Source: an uncultured Eubacteriales bacterium
GTDB lineage: Bacteria; Bacillota; Clostridia; Lachnospirales; Lachnospiraceae
Reading direction: 5' to 3'
DNA: 10,271 nucleotides
NCBI GenBank assembly: GCA_900313855.1
Contig: OMSZ01000068.1
Span: forward strand, 1 to 10,271
Positions 5,364 through 10,271 of this stretch are shown piece by piece. Under the pieces are notes generated by a model. That model saw nothing but the letters and a program-made list of their open reading frames with translations. It searched no databases and was not told the DNA's origin. Made by a program: the position numbers and the translations under genes. How positions within the stretch are numbered: position 1 is the first letter of the stretch; each line of letters starts with the position of its first letter.

Positions 5364-6566
5364 ATGGAGCAGGAAAAGAAATTACAGTTTTTTTTGATCA
5401 GGAAATTTATTATCACGCTTATTTTGGTGAGTGTGGTTGATTACGGCATACTCTGGTTTGTTAATCATCATATCATGCCGTTTATTCTTCGTGAATTTTT
5501 TCCCGGTTATGAAAGGGCGGAATTGATCAACGGAGGCACGGTCATATTATTGCTTATACTTGTAATTGCAGCGTTGATCATCGGGTTTATTAACATGATA
5601 ATTCCGAGCCAGATCAGTCGACCTGTTTCATGGCTTTCGGGAGTGCTGCAGGAAAAAAGCAGTAATACCGTTGTTCCTTCGGGCGGTAATGATATACTTG
5701 ATGGTTTGAGCGGTATGCAGCAGTTTGTGCTGGTTATGATCATAATCGGCATATCACTGCTGGTGGTTATGCCTTATGTGCTAGGCGCCATTTATTTTAC
5801 AAGGATTACGGTTAAAGAGTTCAATAAAATAGCTGAGGCAAGAGTCAATGCGAGAAAAGAATTTGAAAGAAGAAGAAATCTCATGCTTTCTGATATAGCG
5901 CATGATCTCAGAACGCCGATAACCACTGTTGCGGGATATTCAAAAGCGCTTTCTGACGGTATGGTTTCAGAGGAAAGGAAGCAGGAATATCTTGATGCGA
6001 TAATGGTCAAATCGGTAAGGATGAATGAGCTTATACAGCTTTTATTTGACTATGTGAAATTAGATAGCGAGGGCTTTATTCTTAATAAGCAGCCCGTTGA
6101 TATATACGAGCTTGTCAGAGAGTGCACAGCCTTGCAGTATTCTGATATAGAAGATGCAGGACTTGAACTTTCTGTGGATATTCCGGAGGAGAGTTTGAAA
6201 TTATCCGCAGATAAAATTCAGCTGTCGAGAGTTATCACCAATCTGATCACTAACGCTGTCAAACATAATCAAAAGGGTGATAAGATCGCACTTGTGGTAA
6301 AACGCGAAGAGGACAGACTTCTGATAATGGTGGCTGATACCGGAAGAAGAATTCCTGATGAAAAGGCGGAGCATCTCTTTGAGCCATTCATGATGGGAGA
6401 TGAATCAAGGAACAGCAAGGGTGGTACAGGTCTTGGTCTTTCAATTGCGAAGAAGATCGTGGAAATGCACGGTTATACGATACGTCTTGTTCAGCAGCCG
6501 GATATAGTAAGATATAAACCGGTTGAGAAATATGTTAAGATGTTTATGATCACTATTAAATTATAA
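5364..6566 (+). CDS. Membrane sensor histidine kinase with an altered G1 box
   Basis: This 400-residue HisKA/HATPase_c kinase is the partner of the preceding regulator. Three clear hydrophobic segments lie at about 12-33, 58-80 and 120-145. An odd number does not settle the topology, since the catalytic part must be cytoplasmic. There is no large extracellular sensor domain; the outer loop between the first two segments is only about 24 residues, which suggests sensing in or near the membrane. The H-box is DIAHDLRTPITTVAGYSKAL with phospho-acceptor His180, and the N-box is NLITNAVKHN (293-302). The G1 box reads DTGRRIP (325-331), so the usual second glycine of DxGxG is Arg329 (codon AGA, one transition from GGA). 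The F-region and G2 box (GGTGLGLS, 353-360) are normal. ATG at 5364 abuts the upstream stop, and GGAG at 5354-5357 inside the regulator gene is its ribosome binding site. Activity may be reduced or biased, but this cannot be told from sequence. Confidence 0.95.
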   Translation: MEQEKKLQFFLIRKFIITLILVSVVDYGILWFVNHHIMPFILREFFPGYERAELINGGTVILLLILVIAALIIGFINMIIPSQISRPVSWLSGVLQEKSSNTVVPSGGNDILDGLSGMQQFVLVMIIIGISLLVVMPYVLGAIYFTRITVKEFNKIAEARVNARKEFERRRNLMLSDIAHDLRTPITTVAGYSKALSDGMVSEERKQEYLDAIMVKSVRMNELIQLLFDYVKLDSEGFILNKQPVDIYELVRECTALQYSDIEDAGLELSVDIPEESLKLSADKIQLSRVITNLITNAVKHNQKGDKIALVVKREEDRLLIMVADTGRRIPDEKAEHLFEPFMMGDESRNSKGGTGLGLSIAKKIVEMHGYTIRLVQQPDIVRYKPVEKYVKMFMITIKL

Positions 6567-6582
6567 GGAGGGGGGATAGCCA

Positions 6583-8484
6583 ATGAATGCGACAAACGAA
6601 TTTCATATAGCATTTTATGCGGCAACACTGACTATCTGCGTTACGGTATTATTGTTTACCGTACTTCAAAAAAGGACGGATCGTGTTCAGAACAGATTAT
6701 TCATAGGTATGATGCTTATATTGATGGCTAATGCAATATCGACAACTGGTGCAGCTCTTTCTGAGCCGTATGCGTTGGAGAGTCCGGTGGCTTATGTTGT
6801 TTTGGAAATGAGTCAGTTGTTCTATTTTCTATTGCATACGATGCTTTGTCCGCTGCTCTATTATTATGTGTTAAGTGTTACGGGAGCTATAAGAAAGCGG
6901 TCAATAGCTGTTAATATAATATTTGGACTGCCGCTTATCATAACAGAGGTTTTTGTTGTGATCAATCCGTTTTTTCATCAGGTTTATTATTATGATTCTT
7001 CAATGCAGTTCCACAGGAATTGGGCGGAGTATCTGATATACGGAGCTGCGGGTCTGTATTTTATACTGGCCATGAGCGAGCTTCTGTTTTCATGGAATGC
7101 GATAACAATGAGAAGACGTATAGCGCTCATTTATTTCTTTGTTTTATCGCTTGCCGGAATATTGATCCAGCTGTTTAACATTGATATTAAGGCAGAGCTT
7201 TTTTCTGAGTCGATAGCTTTAATGGGAGTTATGCTTGCTGTGGAAAGTGAGGATGACAGGATTGATTCCGACACGGGCATATACAATCGTAAGGCATTGC
7301 AGATGGATATCCACAATTTCATGATGATGAAGGAAAATGTTAAAATAATATTTATCAAGATCATTAATGCTGATATGGTTGAGAGAGTTACGGGATCTGC
7401 TAATCATGATATTATGTCTGAGATGATTTCGGATTATCTGAAAACTGTCGTACCGCGCTATTATATATATCATCCGAATCCGGAAACATTTGTTGTTACC
7501 TGTCCGGGTTACAGCGAGAAAAGGGTTGAGGAGATATTGACCGCGATCAGAATCCGGTTCGAGGAGGATTGGATAATTGCCAATATGCCTGTTTTATTAA
7601 ATGCGGCTGTGGTTGATTCGTCTATCCCGGGTGATATCAGTACTGTTGAAGATGTGCTGTTTATTTCAGACAGTATTATTCCGGCTAACATCAACAAAGA
7701 GGATGTGAGCATCGGATGGCTGATGCGCAGGGCAGAGATAGAGCGCGCTATCAGAAGGAGTTTAAGGGAAAACAAATTTGAGGTTTATTATCAGCCTACA
7801 TATGATCTGATCGGACCGATGCTGCATGGGGCAGAGGCATTAGTAAGGATGAATGATGAGTCCATAGGCTTTGTTTCCCCTGATGAGTTCATTCCTGTAG
7901 CAGAGCAGATCGGTCTTGTTGAGGAGATAGATGATTTCGTGCTTAAAGAGGTGTGCAGCTTCATCGAAAGCGGTATACCCGAAGAGCGTGGTATGGACTG
8001 TATAAATGTCAATCTTTCCGTGGTTCAATGTATAAGACCCGGCTTTACGGAGCATATAATAGGTATAGTCAATGAGTATAAGATCAAACATTCAATGATC
8101 AATTTTGAGATTACAGAATCTGTAGGAGCTGAGGATTACAAGGTTCTTTCGCTGGTTACCAAATTGCTCAAGGCTCAGGGCTTTATGTTGTCTATGGATG
8201 ATTATGGAACGGGTTATTCGAACATGGAGGGCATATTCGCTCTAGATTTTGATGTTGTTAAGATTGACAAGAGTATTCTCTGGAGCGCCGAGAATAATTC
8301 TAACGGAAGAATAATACTTAAAAACAGTGTTAATATGATACATGATCTTGGCTGTAAAGTATTGGTCGAGGGAGTGGAGAAGAAGGAGCATATCGAGATG
8401 CTCAGATCACTCGGAGCGGATTATCTTCAGGGATTCTTCTTCTCGAAGCCGGTGCCGAAGGTTAAGTTTTTGGAGATTATATAA
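6583..8484 (+). CDS. Multi-TM degenerate GGDEF/EAL protein, predicted c-di-GMP phosphodiesterase
   Basis: This 633-residue protein has an N-terminal membrane region of about seven hydrophobic helices (roughly 8-28, 38-58, 70-97, 108-130, 148-170, 178-200, 207-220), which puts the C-terminal domains in the cytoplasm. A GGDEF-like fold follows (about 222-385). It keeps the entry motif SDTGIYNRKAL (229-239), but the signature loop reads NPETF (299-303), so it should not make c-di-GMP. The EAL domain (about 386-633) is intact: YYQP (402-405), EALVR (Glu418-Arg422), NVNLS (Asn477), FEITES (Glu509), DDYGTGYSN (Asp539-Asp540), KIDKS (Lys560-Asp562), VEGVE (Glu596) and QGFFFSKP (Gln616). By family it hydrolyses c-di-GMP to pGpG. 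Start: ATG at 6583, 7 nt after a very strong AAGGAGGGGGG (6565-6575) that follows the kinase stop. The 16- and 12-nt gaps on its two sides place it in one operon with the two-component system and the cellulase. The membrane part may be a ligand sensor. Confidence 0.93.
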   Translation: MNATNEFHIAFYAATLTICVTVLLFTVLQKRTDRVQNRLFIGMMLILMANAISTTGAALSEPYALESPVAYVVLEMSQLFYFLLHTMLCPLLYYYVLSVTGAIRKRSIAVNIIFGLPLIITEVFVVINPFFHQVYYYDSSMQFHRNWAEYLIYGAAGLYFILAMSELLFSWNAITMRRRIALIYFFVLSLAGILIQLFNIDIKAELFSESIALMGVMLAVESEDDRIDSDTGIYNRKALQMDIHNFMMMKENVKIIFIKIINADMVERVTGSANHDIMSEMISDYLKTVVPRYYIYHPNPETFVVTCPGYSEKRVEEILTAIRIRFEEDWIIANMPVLLNAAVVDSSIPGDISTVEDVLFISDSIIPANINKEDVSIGWLMRRAEIERAIRRSLRENKFEVYYQPTYDLIGPMLHGAEALVRMNDESIGFVSPDEFIPVAEQIGLVEEIDDFVLKEVCSFIESGIPEERGMDCINVNLSVVQCIRPGFTEHIIGIVNEYKIKHSMINFEITESVGAEDYKVLSLVTKLLKAQGFMLSMDDYGTGYSNMEGIFALDFDVVKIDKSILWSAENNSNGRIILKNSVNMIHDLGCKVLVEGVEKKEHIEMLRSLGADYLQGFFFSKPVPKVKFLEII

Positions 8485-8496
8485 AGGAGTTATGAG

Positions 8497-10161
8497 ATGG
8501 GTGCGGGTAAGAAAAGATTAATTTTTACAGGAGTGGTTTTAGCTGCGATCATTGTTTTGTTTGTTGGAATAGGCATAGGGCGTAGAGCAAATAATAATAG
8601 TCAGACGACAGAGGCGGATGTTGTTAACGATACCGGTATTGAGAAGACGGATAGTGTTACCGAAACAGACAATAGCGTTGATGATAATGCTGATAGTGCA
8701 GATGAGCAGGATGATTCAGGTGCTTTCGAATATGAGGTGACACAGAACCAATCGTCATCATGGGAGCAGGACGGGAAGTACGTTGCACAGTTTGATATTG
8801 TGTTAAAAAACAATTCTTCTGAGGCTCTTAGTGACTGGAAGCTTACATTTGATAATGTAAATGATGCTGAAATATTAACCGGATGGAATGGCAAATTTGA
8901 GATAAGCGGTGGGGTTCTTACCATCACTCCTGAAAGCTATAATGGTACGGTTGAACCTAATACGTCTGTTGATTGTGGAGTTCAGATCAAATTCGCGGAT
9001 GAGGCGTCGGCAGGTAAGGTGTCAAAGAACGGCAGCCTTTATATTGCGGGAAAACAGGCGGATGTATCAAAAATGCAGGCAGCCGGATCAGGTGATGGGG
9101 CAGATGGCGACAAGGCTTTAAATGCTGATAATAAAGCTGCAAGTTCGGATAATGATAGTAATAGTAAGAATAAGGATGCCGTTGATAGTGATACGGCTGT
9201 AGACGATAATGAAAGCGGAACGGCGCGCGGAAAGAAAGTAGTGGCAGAAACAGGAACCCCATTTGCCAACCACGGCGCGCTGTCTGTCAAAGGAACGGAT
9301 CTTGTCGATAAGTCGGGCAAACAGTATCAGTTAAAAGGTGTCAGCACTCACGGTCTTGCATGGTTTCCTGATTACGTGAACAAGGATGCATTTGCCACAT
9401 TTCGTGATGACTGGGGAGCAAATGTAATAAGACTTGCAATGTATACCGATGAGGGCGGAGGATATTGTACTGACGGTAATAAGGACAACTTGAAGAAGCT
9501 GGTAAAGAAGGGTATTGATGAGGCTACAGAGCTTGGAATGTATGTTATTGTAGACTGGCATATCCTTCACGACCTTACACCGCTTAAGTATGAAAATGAA
9601 GCCAAGAAATTCTTTGAGGAGTTCTCTTCCGAATATAAAGACAGTGATAATATCATTTATGAGATATGTAATGAGCCTAATGGTGGTACGGGATGGGCAG
9701 ATGTCAAGAAATACGCTGAGGATATCATTCCGATCATCAGAAAAAATGATGACAATGCGATAATTGTTGTCGGCACTCCGACATGGTCTCAGGATGTTGA
9801 TGAAGCGGCTAAGGATCCTATAAAGGGATATGATAATATAATGTATACCCTGCATTTCTATGCGGCAACACATAAGGATGATCTCAGAAAGAAATTGACC
9901 AAGGCTAAAAATTCCGGTCTGCCAATATTCATTACCGAGTTCTCGATATGTGAAGCTTCGGGTAATGGCTCTGTCGATTATGATTCCGCCAATGCTTGGT
10001 TTGATCTTATAAGTGAGAACAATCTTTCGTATTGCGCATGGAATGTGTCTAACAAGGACGAGAAATCTTCACTGATAAAGAGTAATGTATCCAAGAAATC
10101 CGGATGGAGTGAGGATGATCTTTCGGAGACCGGTGTCTATATAAAAAAGCAGATGAAGTGA
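8497..10161 (+). CDS. Membrane-anchored cellulase: TM anchor, CBM2-like module, GH5 catalytic domain
   Basis: This 554-residue predicted endo-beta-1,4-glucanase is complete. After MGAGKKR a hydrophobic helix (8-28) acts as export signal. It lacks an AxA-type cleavage site or lipobox, so the enzyme is probably anchored with its C-terminus outside. An acidic linker (about 31-75) leads to a CBM2-like cellulose-binding module (about 77-186) with Trp89, Trp114, Trp130 in GWNGKF and Tyr148 in YNGTVEPN. A second Ser/Asp/Asn-rich linker (about 195-252) precedes GH5, subfamily 2-like (about 256-552): LKGVSTHGLAWFPDYVN, DWHIL (353-357), ICNEPNG with acid/base Glu393, LHFYAATH, and ITEFS with nucleophile Glu481. 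The family cleaves cellulose and related beta-glucans by a retaining mechanism. Start: ATG at 8497, 7 nt after AAGGAG; an ATG at 8492 is out of frame. It is the last gene of the two-component/EAL operon and is followed by a terminator. Substrate range is inferred only. Confidence 0.95.
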   Translation: MGAGKKRLIFTGVVLAAIIVLFVGIGIGRRANNNSQTTEADVVNDTGIEKTDSVTETDNSVDDNADSADEQDDSGAFEYEVTQNQSSSWEQDGKYVAQFDIVLKNNSSEALSDWKLTFDNVNDAEILTGWNGKFEISGGVLTITPESYNGTVEPNTSVDCGVQIKFADEASAGKVSKNGSLYIAGKQADVSKMQAAGSGDGADGDKALNADNKAASSDNDSNSKNKDAVDSDTAVDDNESGTARGKKVVAETGTPFANHGALSVKGTDLVDKSGKQYQLKGVSTHGLAWFPDYVNKDAFATFRDDWGANVIRLAMYTDEGGGYCTDGNKDNLKKLVKKGIDEATELGMYVIVDWHILHDLTPLKYENEAKKFFEEFSSEYKDSDNIIYEICNEPNGGTGWADVKKYAEDIIPIIRKNDDNAIIVVGTPTWSQDVDEAAKDPIKGYDNIMYTLHFYAATHKDDLRKKLTKAKNSGLPIFITEFSICEASGNGSVDYDSANAWFDLISENNLSYCAWNVSNKDEKSSLIKSNVSKKSGWSEDDLSETGVYIKKQMK

Positions 10162-10171
10162 AATAATTTTG

Positions 10172-10217
10172 AAAAGAGAGATCTCAGATTAATAATCTGA
10201 GATTCCTCTCTTTTTTT
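10172..10217 (+). terminator. Intrinsic terminator after the cellulase gene
   Basis: A perfect 10-bp stem ATCTCAGATT (10181-10190)/AATCTGAGAT (10194-10203) has a 3-nt loop. It extends past a 2-nt bulge through GAGAG (10176-10180)/CTCTC (10206-10210) and A-run/T-run pairing, and ends in TTTTTTT (10211-10217). The A-run at 10172-10175 could let it work in both directions. From 10218 to the right edge I see no gene, only a short palindrome TTCATATATGAA (10238-10249). Confidence 0.93.
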
Positions 10218-10271
10218 CCACATCTCTGTTCTATTAATTCATATATGAACTTTGATTCTCTCTCATTAATC

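Noticed and set aside
9331..9873. 180-codon open frame on the minus strand inside the cellulase gene
   Set aside because: It lies wholly opposite the conserved GH5 domain, its translation is Ile/Cys-rich with no recognisable domain, and no ribosome binding site supports it. It is a codon-bias shadow.
10238..10249. Palindrome TTCATATATGAA near the right edge
   Set aside because: It is short and AT-rich, and with no downstream gene visible it cannot be assigned a role.

Overview
The window reads as a chromosomal segment of an anaerobic, fibre-degrading Firmicute. The best guess is a rumen or gut Lachnospiraceae of the Butyrivibrio type. This is an inference from moderate A+T richness, frequent AGA/AGG arginine codons, AGGAGG-type ribosome binding sites, a DUF975 membrane protein and a GH5 subfamily 2-like cellulase; no marker fixes the genus. 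All supported genes lie on the + strand.

Left part (1-3368): the 3' portion of a HAD-family phosphatase/phosphomutase runs off the left edge. A good sigma-A-type promoter (681-709) follows it. Next is an overlapping nucleotidyltransferase-HEPN pair (773-1448) with the diagnostic motifs of the MntA/HepT toxin-antitoxin class intact. Thirty-four bases later comes aspS (aspartyl-tRNA synthetase), which ends in a strong intrinsic terminator (3340-3368). The pair and aspS look co-transcribed, so a presumed RNase toxin/antitoxin module sits directly upstream of an essential tRNA synthetase.

Middle part (3369-4571): a monocistronic DUF975 integral membrane protein has its own extended -10 promoter and an inverted repeat in its leader. 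Just upstream of the promoter is a perfect 11-bp-period direct repeat (TTAAGGT x2), the layout expected for an OmpR/PhoB-family response regulator. A long hairpin terminator closes this unit.

Right part (4572-10217): a compact four-gene cluster lies between two terminators. It encodes an OmpR-type response regulator, a membrane sensor histidine kinase, a multi-TM protein with a degenerate GGDEF and an intact EAL domain (predicted c-di-GMP phosphodiesterase), and a cellulase with an N-terminal membrane anchor, a CBM2-like module and a GH5 catalytic domain. Gaps are 0, 16 and 12 nt, which argues strongly for one transcript. The suggested logic, which is inference, is that an envelope or substrate signal acts through the two-component system, local c-di-GMP is lowered by the EAL protein, and a cell-surface cellulase is made together with them. 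The kinase has a Gly-to-Arg change in its G1 ATP-binding box that needs attention. The adjacent DUF975 gene is the most plausible nearby regulatory target of the response regulator.

No tRNA, rRNA, CRISPR array, insertion sequence or phage gene was recognised.
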